A stretch of DNA of 59,800 nucleotides from an uncultured Victivallis sp. GTDB lineage: Bacteria > Verrucomicrobiota > Lentisphaeria > Victivallales > Victivallaceae. The DNA lies in assembly GCA_944389935.1 (NCBI GenBank), contig CALXOE010000017.1, forward strand, positions 1 through 59,800, given 5' to 3'. Below are positions 43,408 to 52,132 of the stretch, piece after piece. The translations under genes were made by a program, and so were the position numbers. The stretch's first letter is position 1. Each line of letters opens with the position of its first letter. The notes beneath the pieces were generated by a model. The model saw only the letters and a program-made list of their open reading frames with translations. It did no database searches and was not told where the DNA came from.

Positions 43408-44616
43408 ATGATGAAATCGACTTTGCTTTTTTCTTCGCTGCTTCTGCCGTTCTGCTTTGCCGGGTGTGCCGGGACGAATACTCTGAATCAGGATATGGCG
43501 GTTGCGGAAGCCGCATGTGCCGATGCTGCATTCGGCAGCGGCGCGTTTCCGGCGCTTGCGGCGGACACTGCTGGTTATATGCGGAACGCCATTCCTGTTG
43601 CCAAAGCGGCTCGCGGAGCTGCCGCCAACCGCTTCGAGGCTCAGCCGGGGCGGAAGGTGAGTTACACCGTGACGCTCGCGATGAGCGTGGACGACCTCGC
43701 CGGAACGTTGCGGAAGATCGAGGCGATGGTCAAGGAGTCCGGCGGTTATGTGCAGGAGTCGAACGACCACGGCGGCGTGCTGCGCATTCCGGTCGCGAAG
43801 GCCGAGGAACTGCTTTCAAAGATTGAAGCGTGCGGTTCGGTCAACAGCCGCAGCATTGTCGGCTCCGACGTGACCGCGCAGGTCGTCGATGTGGAGATCC
43901 GGCTTGAGAATCTCCGGAAGATGCGCACCCGGCTTCTGGCGCTGCTCGAAAAGGCGGAGAAAGTCGAGGATGCGCTGAAAGTCGAACAGGAGCTGAACCG
44001 GGTCGTGACTGACATCGAGCGGTACGAAGCACAGCTCGCCGGCTTGAACAACCGGATCGATTATGTGACGCTGACCTTGCGCCTGAACCAGACGCAGCCG
44101 ATCGTGTTCGTGCCGCAGCTGCCGGTTCCGTGGATGGGCGAACTCGGGGATGGCGGGAGCGGGCTGCCGCGGCCGAACGGCTGTGCGGAACTGCCGTTTG
44201 GACTTGAGATTCCGGACGGTTTTGCCGTACTGTCCTCCACGCGCAAGGACGATTTCCGGCAGCTCTGGGCCGTGAGTGCGGACGACTGCGTGCTGCGGTT
44301 GACCCGGCGGCCGGGACTGGAGGGGGCGAACCTCGACTTCTGGCGGGTGCTCGCGCGCCGCTCGCTCGCGGACGTGAACCGTTTTACGGATCTCAAGGAG
44401 GAGGCCGTTACGCTTCCTGACGGCACGGAAGCCGTGATGTTCGAGGCGAAACGCAGCTCCGACGGTTACTGGCTCTGCCTCATGTATCCGCAGAACTCCT
44501 GCTGTTTCATTCCGGGTGACCGCGAAGTGTGCCTGATCGAATTCTGGGGCCCGGCCAAATCGTTCGGCGAACGGCTCGAGGCGGTGAAAACCGCGACGCA
44601 GAGTTTCGATTTCTGA
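43408..44616 (+). CDS. DUF4349-type lipoprotein with coiled coil
   Basis: The protein of about 402 residues has a signal peptide with lipobox FAGC (Cys near 20). The mature part has the DUF4349 pattern: RKVSYTVTLAMSVDDLAGTLRKIEAMVKESGGYVQESN, then a coiled coil (RLENLRKMRTRLLALLEKAEKVEDALKVEQELNRV) and RIDYVTLTLRL. Unlike typical members it does not end in a membrane helix but continues with about 150 residues of unknown type. ATG 43411 is an alternative start. It is convergent with the sigma-54 activator gene (7-base gap). Confidence 0.8.
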   Translation: MMKSTLLFSSLLLPFCFAGCAGTNTLNQDMAVAEAACADAAFGSGAFPALAADTAGYMRNAIPVAKAARGAAANRFEAQPGRKVSYTVTLAMSVDDLAGTLRKIEAMVKESGGYVQESNDHGGVLRIPVAKAEELLSKIEACGSVNSRSIVGSDVTAQVVDVEIRLENLRKMRTRLLALLEKAEKVEDALKVEQELNRVVTDIERYEAQLAGLNNRIDYVTLTLRLNQTQPIVFVPQLPVPWMGELGDGGSGLPRPNGCAELPFGLEIPDGFAVLSSTRKDDFRQLWAVSADDCVLRLTRRPGLEGANLDFWRVLARRSLADVNRFTDLKEEAVTLPDGTEAVMFEAKRSSDGYWLCLMYPQNSCCFIPGDREVCLIEFWGPAKSFGERLEAVKTATQSFDF

Positions 44617-44623
44617 CGCGGGG

Positions 44624-46144
44624 TTACGGTTCCGGCGGCAGGTATTTCGCGACGGTCCGGCGGTCGAGTTTGAGCTGTTCGGCCGCCTTGACACAGCTCC
44701 CGGCGCGGCGGTGGACGAGGCCCACATAGGTGCGCAGAAGCTCGTCCGCGCTTAACGTGCAGCGGGAGAGAAGCCGTTCGAGCTCCGGGCTTTCCGCGTT
44801 TTCCGCTGATTCCGCGGGGGGCGCGGGGGTGTAGCTGCCGCGGATGACGAGATTGCGGACGCACTGTTCGAGCTCGCGCACGTTGCCCGGCCATGGATAC
44901 TCCGCGCCGAGGTTGCGGATGATCCACGCCATCGCTTCCGGGAGAAACCGTTTCGCCTCTTCTGCTCCGAGCAGCCGCGCGGCGAGGATGTCCACGAATT
45001 TCTCGAGTTCGGCCGGAGAGCCGCCGGTGAGGTCGCGCAGCGGAACGGTTTCGATCGTGTCGCTGCAGAGCCGGTAATAGAGGTCGTTCCGGAACTTTCC
45101 CTCACGGCATGCCCGGGCGAGATCGCGGTTCGTGGCGGCGATGATCTTCCCGGAGAACTCGCGTTCGGCGTTGTCGCCGAGCCGCTGGAAACGGCGGGTC
45201 TGGAGCACGCGCAGAAGTTTGACCTGCACTTCGGCGTTGATTTCACCGATCTCATCGAGCAGGACCGCGTCGGAGGGGTCGCACGCTTCGAGGTAGCCGA
45301 CCCGGTCCGAGAGCGCCCCGGTGTAGGCTCCCTTGCGGTGGCCGAAGAGTTCCGATTCGAGCATCGTCTGCGGCAGCGCCGAGAGGTGGACGGGCCGGAA
45401 ACAGCCAGGATAGGCGGTGCGGAAGCGGCGGCTGCGCGCGTCGAATGGAATGTACTGCGAAAGCGCAATCGCCCGCGCGACGAGCTCCTTGCCGGTTCCC
45501 GACTCCCCCGTGATGAGCGTGTTGATCTCCTGCATCCGGTTGTAGAGTGCGCGGTGGTAGCGGTAGATGTCAACCGTGAAGAGCGACTGCCACACTTCCG
45601 CACGCAGTTTTCCCGCCGCGAGCGTTCCGCCGATCAGGAAGTCGAAGATGTGGTGGAACGCGCGGTGGATCTGAAAGTAGATCGCAAACGTCCGCTCCGG
45701 CTCGTAACTGCACTGAAGCCGCCTCCCGGGGCGGTTCAGGAAGTAGTCGAAGTCCGCCGCAAAGTCGTCATAGCACGCGAAACGGGTTTCGTTCGGGGAG
45801 CCGAGCATCTGCGCGGTCATCGGAATTCGATGTTTCTCGAACAGATGATAGATCACGACCGGTTCGGCCACGTCGAGTGCGGCGCTGTCGAGTTTCACGC
45901 CGGGCAGTTCCGTGCGGCGACGCAGTTCGTTTGCCCAGTATTTGGCCAGTCCTGCAAGTTCCGTGACGTCCTCGCGGGTGCCGCGGGTGCCGTCGTGCAT
46001 GTTCCATACGCGCCGCTCGGGGGCGGGGGGGCGGCCGAGAATGATCTCTTCGAGCTCGAGCCGTTCCGGCGTGAAAGGGTTCGTGTAGTTGAGTTTTCCG
46101 AGCGCCCGCAGCAGCGGCGCCTCCTGTTCCGTGAATAGTTTCAT
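44624..46144 (-). CDS. Sigma-54-dependent enhancer-binding transcriptional activator
   Basis: The 506-residue protein has a novel-looking N-terminal region (about 1-200, no receiver or GAF signature recognised), an AAA+ domain with Walker A GESGTGKE (213-220), the sigma-54 contact loop GAYTGA (272-277, a tolerated variant of GAFTGA), Walker B VLLDEIGEI and the arginine-finger region FRNDLYYRL. A Fis-type helix-turn-helix (AGSCVKAAEQLKLDRRTVAKYL) ends it. It should open sigma-54 promoters in response to a signal sensed by the N-terminus. A sigma-54 promoter and paired palindromes lie just upstream, divergent from it. Confidence 0.93.
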   Translation of the reverse strand: MKLFTEQEAPLLRALGKLNYTNPFTPERLELEEIILGRPPAPERRVWNMHDGTRGTREDVTELAGLAKYWANELRRRTELPGVKLDSAALDVAEPVVIYHLFEKHRIPMTAQMLGSPNETRFACYDDFAADFDYFLNRPGRRLQCSYEPERTFAIYFQIHRAFHHIFDFLIGGTLAAGKLRAEVWQSLFTVDIYRYHRALYNRMQEINTLITGESGTGKELVARAIALSQYIPFDARSRRFRTAYPGCFRPVHLSALPQTMLESELFGHRKGAYTGALSDRVGYLEACDPSDAVLLDEIGEINAEVQVKLLRVLQTRRFQRLGDNAEREFSGKIIAATNRDLARACREGKFRNDLYYRLCSDTIETVPLRDLTGGSPAELEKFVDILAARLLGAEEAKRFLPEAMAWIIRNLGAEYPWPGNVRELEQCVRNLVIRGSYTPAPPAESAENAESPELERLLSRCTLSADELLRTYVGLVHRRAGSCVKAAEQLKLDRRTVAKYLPPEP

Positions 46145-46181
46145 GTCGCTCTCCCGGTTTCGGAATTACTATAACTGTTGT

Positions 46182-46213
46182 ACATGAAATGTCAATCGCG
46201 GTGCATGAAATGT
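46182..46213. promoter_or_regulatory. Paired palindromes, candidate enhancer sites
   Basis: ACATGAAATGT (46182-46192) and GCATGAAATGT (46203-46213) are 21 bp apart, two helical turns. The first is a perfect palindrome around GAA. They lie about 40-70 bases before the activator gene and about 85-115 bases before the -24 element, where sigma-54 activators usually bind. Confidence 0.6.
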
Positions 46214-46297
46214 TTGCGATTTCAGATTTGATGATTTGGATTCATTTTTTATGCAATCGATTGATCTGTAATTGGTTGACTTGTCTTGTCATCGTTC

Positions 46298-46312
46298 GGC
46301 ATGCCTTTTGCT
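46298..46312 (+). promoter_or_regulatory. Sigma-54 (-24/-12) promoter
   Basis: CGGCATG, four bases and TTGCT contain GG (46298-46299) and GC (46310-46311) with exactly 10 bases between, matching TGGCAYG-N4-TTGCW except for its first base. The start site would be near 46322, about 33 bases before the ATG of the membrane-protein gene. Confidence 0.7.
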
Positions 46313-46354
46313 GATGAGTTTCCGGAACGAGATTTCTTGAGAAAGGAGAACCCT

Positions 46355-46765
46355 ATGAAACGATCATTCGGAAGAAAGCCGGTCGTGACGCCGTTTGCCG
46401 CGATGTCTGCCGCACTGTTTTTCATCTTGCCGCCCTATGGGTTTGCCACGCACTGGTACGGGGCGGCGCTGCTCGCGCTGACGATGCTGCCCGCCTGCGG
46501 GATGGCGCTGCTGCTGAGCTGTTTCGGACGGCCGGGTCTGACGCCGTTCCGGCGGTATCTGCCGACGGCGGCGGGAGTTGTTGCGCTCTTTTTCGCATAC
46601 GAAGCCGTTGAGGATGCCGGTACGTTCTGGAGTTCCGCATTTCTTGCGACTGCTCCGTTCGGTGTCGCGCTGACCGTCATGCCGGGAATCTACTATCTGA
46701 TCTATCGGTTCGACGCACTCGTCGCCGCGCTGAGAATCCGGCGAAAATACGGTTTGACGCATTGA
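46355..46765 (+). CDS. Small integral membrane protein, sigma-54-controlled
   Basis: The 136-residue protein has about four membrane helices (PFAAMSAALFFILPPYGF, GAALLALTMLPACGMALLL, TAAGVVALFFAYEAV, TAPFGVALTVMPGIYYLIY) and short basic ends (MKRSFGRKPV, RIRRKYGLTH). No family is recognised. ATG 46355 has AAAGGAG 7 bases upstream. The -24/-12 promoter points directly at it and pflB begins 68 bases downstream with its own promoter, so it may be the main target of the adjacent activator. Confidence 0.75.
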   Translation: MKRSFGRKPVVTPFAAMSAALFFILPPYGFATHWYGAALLALTMLPACGMALLLSCFGRPGLTPFRRYLPTAAGVVALFFAYEAVEDAGTFWSSAFLATAPFGVALTVMPGIYYLIYRFDALVAALRIRRKYGLTH

Positions 46766-46790
46766 AAAACGAGAGAGGGCGCGCTATATT
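46762..46790 (+). promoter_or_regulatory. Promoter of pflB-pflA
   Basis: TTGAAA (46762-46767), 17 bases and TATATT (46785-46790) lie about 44 bases before pflB, beginning in the stop codon of the preceding gene. Confidence 0.6.
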
Positions 46791-46833
46791 AGTTTGATAA
46801 CCTTTCTCATTTTAAAAAAAGGATGTTTCAATC

Positions 46834-49053
46834 ATGGATTTCAATGACGGCGCCTGGCGCACGGAAGTGAACGTCAGGGATTTTATTCAGCTCAACTATA
46901 CGCCTTACGATGGCGATCGCGAATTTCTTGCGCCGCCGACCGCGCGGACGCTGCGGCTCTGGGAGGAGCTCTCGGAGCGGATGAAGCTGGAGCGTGAACG
47001 CAACGGCGTTTATGACATCGACGAAAAGACGATTTCAACGATCACATCGCACGAGGCCGGCTACATCGACCGGGAGCTCGAGACGATCGTCGGACTCCAG
47101 ACCGACGAGCCGCTCAAGCGCGCGATCATGCCGTTCGGCGGCATCCGGCTCATTCACACCGAGTTGGAAGCCTACGGACGGAAGATGGATCCGACGGTCG
47201 AACATGTGTTCCGCTACCGCAAGACTCACAACGACGGCGTCTTCGACGTCTACACCGACGAGATGAAGCGGGTGCGCCACGCGGGTGTGATTACGGGGCT
47301 GCCCGACTCCTACGGGCGCGGCCGCATCATCGGAGACTACCGCCGGGTGCCGCTCTACGGAGTGGACTTTCTCATCGAGGAGAAGAAGCGCGCAAAACGC
47401 GAGATGGTCTTCGACGTGATGGATTCCGATCTGATCCGCAAGCGCGAGGAAGTCGCCGAGCAGATCAAAGCGCTGGGGGAACTCAAGGAGATGGCGTTGA
47501 AGTACGGTTTCGACATCTCCCGCCCCGCTCAGGATACGAAAGAGGCGATTCAGTGGCTCTATTTCGCCTACCTTGCGGCGGTCAAGGAACAGAACGGTGC
47601 GGCGATGTCGATCGGGCGGATCTCGACTTTTCTCGACTGCTACGCCGAACGCGACCTTGCGAGCGGAAAATATACGGAGTCAGAGATTCAGGAGTTTGTC
47701 GACCACTTCATCATGAAGCTGCGGATCGTGCGGTTTCTGCGCACGCCCGCCTACGACGAGCTCTTCAGCGGCGATCCGACCTGGGTGACCGAGTCGGTCG
47801 GCGGGATGTCGCTTGACGGGCGGCACATGGTGACGAAGATGAGTTACCGTTTCCTGCACACGCTCGTGAATCTCGGCCCGGCGCCGGAGCCGAACCTCAC
47901 GGTGCTCTGGAGTGCGCGTCTGCCGGAGAACTTCAAACGTTTCTGCGCGGATATCTCGATTCAGACCTCGTCGATCCAGTACGAAAACGACGATCTCATG
48001 CGGGTCAAGTTCGGCGACGATTACGGCATCGCGTGCTGCGTCTCGGCGATGCGGATCGGCAAGCAGATGCAGTTCTTCGGCGCGCGCTGCAATCTGGCCA
48101 AGGCGTTGCTCTACGCGATCAACGGCGGACGCGACGTGAAGTGCAACAACGAACAGATCGGACCGGCGATCCCGTTCCTCGGAAACTGCGAATACCTCGA
48201 CTACAACGAGGTCATGCGGAACTTCGAGGAGATCACCGACTGGCTCGCGAAACTCTACATCGACACGCTGAATATCATCCACTACATGCACGACAAATAC
48301 TGCTACGAGCGGATCGAAATGGCGCTGCACGACGAGGAGATCGTCCGCACCATGGCCGGCGGCATTGCGGGGCTCTCGGTGCTGGCCGACAGCTTGTCGG
48401 CGATCAAATACGCGAAAGTGAAACCGGTCATGAACGAGGCCGGTCTGGTCAGCGAGTTCATCACCGAGGGGGATTTCCCGAAGTTCGGCAACAACGACGA
48501 CCGGGTTGATTCGATCGCAGTGGAAATCGTCAAATCGTTCCAGCGGAAGCTCGCGCGCCACAAGACCTACCGGAACTCGAAGCCTACCATGTCGATCCTG
48601 ACCATCACGAGCAACGTGATGTACGGCAAGAAAACCGCTTCGACCCCGGACGGCCGCAAGTCGGGCGAACCGTTCGCGCCGGGCGCGAATCCGATGCACG
48701 GGCGCGATGTGAATGGTGCGGTCGCCTCTTTGAAGTCGGTTGCGAAACTTCCCTACGACTACGCCGAGGACGGAATCAGCAACACGTTTTCGATCGTGCC
48801 GGGTTCGCTCGGGAAAACTCCGGAAGAGAAGCGTGAGAATCTGATTACGCTGCTCGACGGTTATTTCGCCGAGCGCGGGCACCATCTGAATGTGAACGTG
48901 CTGCATCGCGAGATGCTGCTCGACGCGATGGATCATCCGGAGAAGTATCCGCAGCTCACGATCCGGGTTTCCGGCTACGCCGTGAACTTCATCCGGTTGA
49001 CCCGCGAGCAGCAGCTCGACGTGGTGAACCGCACGTTCCACAACCGGCTTTGA
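46834..49053 (+). CDS. pflB: Pyruvate formate-lyase
   Basis: This glycyl-radical enzyme splits pyruvate into formate and acetyl-CoA. The 739-residue length is normal for PflB. The adjacent catalytic cysteines are in [12 protein letters not shown] (401-402) and the radical glycine in [13 protein letters not shown] (Gly 714). The catalytic Cys-Cys pair separates PFL from glycerol or choline radical enzymes, which have only one Cys. The activator gene follows 16 bases later. It indicates mixed-acid fermentation. Confidence 0.97.
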   Translation: MDFNDGAWRTEVNVRDFIQLNYTPYDGDREFLAPPTARTLRLWEELSERMKLERERNGVYDIDEKTISTITSHEAGYIDRELETIVGLQTDEPLKRAIMPFGGIRLIHTELEAYGRKMDPTVEHVFRYRKTHNDGVFDVYTDEMKRVRHAGVITGLPDSYGRGRIIGDYRRVPLYGVDFLIEEKKRAKREMVFDVMDSDLIRKREEVAEQIKALGELKEMALKYGFDISRPAQDTKEAIQWLYFAYLAAVKEQNGAAMSIGRISTFLDCYAERDLASGKYTESEIQEFVDHFIMKLRIVRFLRTPAYDELFSGDPTWVTESVGGMSLDGRHMVTKMSYRFLHTLVNLGPAPEPNLTVLWSARLPENFKRFCADISIQTSSIQYENDDLMRVKFGDDYGIACCVSAMRIGKQMQFFGARCNLAKALLYAINGGRDVKCNNEQIGPAIPFLGNCEYLDYNEVMRNFEEITDWLAKLYIDTLNIIHYMHDKYCYERIEMALHDEEIVRTMAGGIAGLSVLADSLSAIKYAKVKPVMNEAGLVSEFITEGDFPKFGNNDDRVDSIAVEIVKSFQRKLARHKTYRNSKPTMSILTITSNVMYGKKTASTPDGRKSGEPFAPGANPMHGRDVNGAVASLKSVAKLPYDYAEDGISNTFSIVPGSLGKTPEEKRENLITLLDGYFAERGHHLNVNVLHREMLLDAMDHPEKYPQLTIRVSGYAVNFIRLTREQQLDVVNRTFHNRL

Positions 49054-49069
49054 GGAGCGGGGAGAGACC

Positions 49070-49801
49070 GTGCAGGAGATTTACGGCAGAATTCATTCGC
49101 TCGAGAGCTTCGGTACGCTCGACGGCCCCGGGGTGCGGTTCGTCGTGTTTCTGCAGGGGTGTCCGCTGCGTTGCCGCTACTGTCACAACCCCGATACGCA
49201 GCCGTTCGACGGCGGACGGGAGGTCACGGTTTCGGAACTGATGCGGCAGATCGAATCGTGCCGGAACTTCATCCGCTCCGGCGGCGTGACGCTCTCGGGC
49301 GGGGAGCCGCTCGCGCAGCCGGAGTTCGCGCGCGAACTCCTGATGCGCTGCCGGGCGGCGGGTTTCCACACCGCGCTCGACACCTCGGGCGCATATGCGC
49401 TGCCGCACTCGCGGAGCGTGATCGAGGCGGCCGATCTGCTGCTGCTCGACATCAAGGCGTTTGATTCGGAACTCTGCCGGAAGCTCACCGGCGCGGATAA
49501 CTCGAACGCACTTGCGACGCTGGACGATTGCGAAGCGAACGGCAAGCCGGTCTGGATTCGGCATGTGCTGGTTCCGGGTTACACGCTCGATCCGGAACAG
49601 CTCGAAGCACTTGCCGCATATCTCGCGCCGTTCCGCTGCGTGGAGCGCGTCGAATTGCTGCCGTTTCACCGCCTGGCGGAATTCAAATGGCGGGCGCTCG
49701 GAGTCAAGGATCCGCTCGCGGGTGTGCCGGAACCTGTTGAATCCGAAATAAAAACCGCCGCGGAAATCTTCTCCGCGGCCGGTTTGACGGTAGTCGTCTG
49801 A
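49070..49801 (+). CDS. pflA: Pyruvate formate-lyase activating enzyme
   Basis: The 243-residue radical-SAM enzyme generates the PflB glycyl radical. GTLDGPGVRFVVFLQGCPLRCRYCHNPDT contains the CxxxCxxC cluster motif, and TLSGGEPLAQPEF is the SAM-binding element. The GTG start at 49070 has GGGGAGA upstream. The 3' end contains the terminator hairpin of the convergent gene. Confidence 0.96.
   Translation: MQEIYGRIHSLESFGTLDGPGVRFVVFLQGCPLRCRYCHNPDTQPFDGGREVTVSELMRQIESCRNFIRSGGVTLSGGEPLAQPEFARELLMRCRAAGFHTALDTSGAYALPHSRSVIEAADLLLLDIKAFDSELCRKLTGADNSNALATLDDCEANGKPVWIRHVLVPGYTLDPEQLEALAAYLAPFRCVERVELLPFHRLAEFKWRALGVKDPLAGVPEPVESEIKTAAEIFSAAGLTVVV
49747..49786 (-). terminator. Terminator of the epimerase-like gene inside the pflA 3' end
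   Basis: On the minus strand a GC-rich stem (AAACCGGCCGCGGA pairing with TCCGCGGCGGTTT) is followed by TTTTATTTC. It lies within the coding end of pflA. Confidence 0.7.
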
Positions 49802-49811
49802 AGTGTTCCGG

Positions 49812-50687
49812 TTACGGAATCCGCATCTCGGCGACGCGGGCTTCCAGCTCGGAACAGTTTTCGAGATAGAACGCCGCGTGTTCGAGGTTGCGGAAATTCT
49901 GTTCGGGCGTGATATCCCGGGGGACACCTCCGAGCGGCTTGAGCAGAGCTGTTTCAAAGATCAGCAGCGGCTTTCCCGGCAGTCGACGGATTGCCGCCAT
50001 GACTTCCGGCCAGTTCAGCAGTCCGAGTCCCGGGAGCCAGTGCGCTTCGTCGACTCCGTCGTAATCGGAGAGGTGGAACGTGCGAATTCTCGCGCTGAGC
50101 TGTTCGATGAATTCCGGAACGCGGGCCATTCCTCCATCATAAGTTAAGTGGTTGACGTCGAAGCAGATTCCGACAGATTCCGGCATGCCGTCAGTCAGGG
50201 CGAGCATCTCCTCCGGGGTGTTTCCGATGCAGGTACGCGGCAGCAGTTCGACGTTGAGAGAGGCTCCGTTTTCCGCAGCGGCGCGGCCGAGTGCCGCGAC
50301 GACGGACCGGGTATTCTGCAGCAGTTCGGCGCGTGTCTCCGGGGCGTTTGGTTCGATGCTCGCGTGGAACGTGTAGTTCGGCGACTTAAACGGTGCGGTG
50401 AGCCGGATGAATCCGGCCAGATACTCTGCGATTTCTCTGCGCTCTTTTTCGCCAGCGGGAAACGGAAACAGCTCGAACGGGCAGAACGGAACGTGGATCG
50501 AGGAGACGGTGATTCCGCGGAGCAGGTCATCGCTCCGGCAGAGTTCGGTGAGATCTTTCGTCTCCTGTGGCGTCAGATACTCTCCGCAGGAGAGCTCGAT
50601 GCGGCGGAACTTACTTTCGGCCAGAGCCTTGCGCCATTCCCTGGTTAGGATGCGCGCCGCACTGACGGAAACAGCATACTCGTACAT
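49812..50687 (-). CDS. Xylose isomerase-like TIM-barrel (sugar phosphate isomerase/epimerase family)
   Basis: The 291-residue cytosolic protein has the AP-endonuclease-2 barrel pattern: NYTFHASIEP near residue 100, LNVELLPRTCIGNTPEEM with a metal-binding Glu, GICFDVNHLTYDGG (Asp and His ligands) and TFHLSDYDGVDEAHWLPGLGLLNWPEV. Family members isomerise or epimerise sugars, keto-sugars or inositols with divalent metal. The substrate is not predictable. ATG 50687 follows GAGGGAT. Its promoter overlaps a short palindrome. Confidence 0.8.
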   Translation of the reverse strand: MYEYAVSVSAARILTREWRKALAESKFRRIELSCGEYLTPQETKDLTELCRSDDLLRGITVSSIHVPFCPFELFPFPAGEKERREIAEYLAGFIRLTAPFKSPNYTFHASIEPNAPETRAELLQNTRSVVAALGRAAAENGASLNVELLPRTCIGNTPEEMLALTDGMPESVGICFDVNHLTYDGGMARVPEFIEQLSARIRTFHLSDYDGVDEAHWLPGLGLLNWPEVMAAIRRLPGKPLLIFETALLKPLGGVPRDITPEQNFRNLEHAAFYLENCSELEARVAEMRIP

Positions 50688-50711
50688 GATATCCCTCTGT
50701 ATAATGGTTGA

Positions 50712-50726
50712 TGCGGATCATCCGCA
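50712..50726. promoter_or_regulatory. Palindrome downstream of the epimerase promoter
   Basis: TGCGGAT-C-ATCCGCA has perfect 7-bp arms. It sits between the -10 box and the gene start, where a repressor would block transcription. Confidence 0.45.
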
Positions 50727-50730
50727 AAAT

Positions 50731-50759
50731 AGTATATCACCGGTTTCGAGTCGAAACAA
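50731..50759 (-). promoter_or_regulatory. Promoter of the epimerase-like gene
   Basis: On the minus strand TTGTTT, 17 bases and TATACT are present (plus positions 50754-50759 and 50731-50736). Confidence 0.5.
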
Positions 50760-50861
50760 GCCTTTTGGGATAAAATTTTTCCGGATCGGCACGTAAGATT
50801 TTTCCGTGAGGTCCGCATTGGTTCGCAAAGCTGAAACCCACAACATTTCACCGGAGGCGGA

Positions 50862-51527
50862 ATGGAAAGAGTCATCACTGTCAAGGGTGTCGGAAATGCG
50901 TCGATTCAACCGGATACCATCCTGTTGAAAATCGAACTGGAAACCAGCCATTCCGATTATCAGAAGAGTCTCGACATCGTCATGGAAAAACAGCAGCGGG
51001 TGATCGACGCCGTCATTCAGGCCGGGTTCCGGGCGGAAGAGCTCAAAACCGCAAGTTTCAACATCGAAACCGAGTATCAGGAGAGACGGCGCAACGGCAA
51101 CGATCGGAACGTACCGGTCAGCTGGCATTGCGAACAGCAGCTGAAACTCGCTTTCCCCATCGACCGGGAACGGTTCAGCCGCGTGATGCAGTGTCTCGCG
51201 GAATCGAATGCGGAGTGCAGTTTGAATATCCAATACACCCTCTCCGACCCGGGGCGCCTGCAGCCCATGCTGATCGAAAGCGCCGCCGCAAACGCCCGGA
51301 AAAAAGCCCTCGCATTATGCGCCGCTCAGGGAGTGAAACTCGGAGAACTTCTCCGGATCGACTGCGACTGGCAGGAGATCAGCATCTCGTCCGGCAGCCG
51401 CTTTTCGCGCGATGCATTCGCGCCGGTTCTGGCCTGTGCAATAGCGAAATTTTCCCCGGAGGAGATCCACGCCGGCGATACCGCGACATTCATCTGGGCG
51501 ATTGAGTCCGATCCGGGAAATCCCTGA
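50862..51527 (+). CDS. SIMPL-domain (DUF541) protein, apparently cytoplasmic
   Basis: The 221-residue protein begins directly with the SIMPL fold: ITVKGVGNASIQPDTILLKIELETSHSDYQKSLDIV, QAGFRAEELKTASFNIETEY and AAANARKKALALCAAQGVKLGELLRID. Most SIMPL proteins carry a signal peptide; none is seen here and GGAGG sits just before ATG 50862, so the start is secure. The family's function is poorly known, and no partner gene is evident. Confidence 0.88.
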   Translation: MERVITVKGVGNASIQPDTILLKIELETSHSDYQKSLDIVMEKQQRVIDAVIQAGFRAEELKTASFNIETEYQERRRNGNDRNVPVSWHCEQQLKLAFPIDRERFSRVMQCLAESNAECSLNIQYTLSDPGRLQPMLIESAAANARKKALALCAAQGVKLGELLRIDCDWQEISISSGSRFSRDAFAPVLACAIAKFSPEEIHAGDTATFIWAIESDPGNP

Positions 51528-51584
51528 TCCCTGTCCGATACCCATCATGGAAAGAAATAATCATTTTACTGATAGGAGGTTGCA

Positions 51585-51659
51585 ATGAGTTCGGAAAGCA
51601 ATACGGGAATCATCGTTGTTCTGCTGATCATCATCATTTGTGTGATATGTGGCCTTTGA
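51585..51659 (+). CDS. 24-aa single-helix membrane peptide
   Basis: ATG 51585 has a strong ribosome site (TAGGAGG, 5 bases away). The peptide MSSESNTG is followed by about 14 hydrophobic residues (IIVVLLIIIICVIC) and stops at 51657-51659. The next gene overlaps its end. The layout suggests a real coupled micro-ORF, either a small membrane peptide or a translational leader. Confidence 0.5.
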   Translation: MSSESNTGIIVVLLIIIICVICGL

Positions 51660-52048
51660 ATGGTCGGCAGACCGCCGTTTTTTTTCTGTCATGGGAGGTT
51701 TATTGGCTGGGGAAGCTGTTCCGCTCCAGGATTCCGATTGCGTTTATCCGGGACTCGTTCCCATCGATTCTGTTTCCGATCATCCTCTATTATTCCACGA
51801 TCGGCGTGATGAAAATCGCCGGTTTTCTGCCGGAAAACCGGTTTTCACTCCGGATCGGCGGGGTTCATGTTCTCGGATCGATTCTGCTGCCGGAGGTGAT
51901 TTGCCCGTTTCTCTCGGCGCGGTATACGGGGGATCCCGGCGATTGCCTCGGCAGCTGTATCGGCTGGCTGCTGCTGTGGTTCATCGAGTCCCGCCGCCGG
52001 AACGACGAATTCCAGGAAAATTGGTGGTCTCCGGGGTGGAAAAAATGA
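51647..52048 (+). CDS. Small membrane protein, possibly VanZ-like
   Basis: The 133-residue protein (start MWPLNGRQ) has about four hydrophobic segments (TAVFFLSWEVYWL, FPSILFPIILYYSTIGVM, HVLGSILLPEVICPFL, CLGSCIGWLLLWF) and a charged C-terminus. The order of helices with GDPGDCLGSCIGWLL recalls VanZ-type proteins, but the match is weak. Its start overlaps the 24-residue peptide by 13 bases, which implies translational coupling. Confidence 0.55.
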   Translation: MWPLNGRQTAVFFLSWEVYWLGKLFRSRIPIAFIRDSFPSILFPIILYYSTIGVMKIAGFLPENRFSLRIGGVHVLGSILLPEVICPFLSARYTGDPGDCLGSCIGWLLLWFIESRRRNDEFQENWWSPGWKK

Positions 52049-52132
52049 CAGGCCGGGTCTATTTTAACGTTCCGGATAACATGCCGCCCGCGGATGGAGT
52101 GTGTTCGGGCGGAACAGGAGCTGGAGGTGGAT

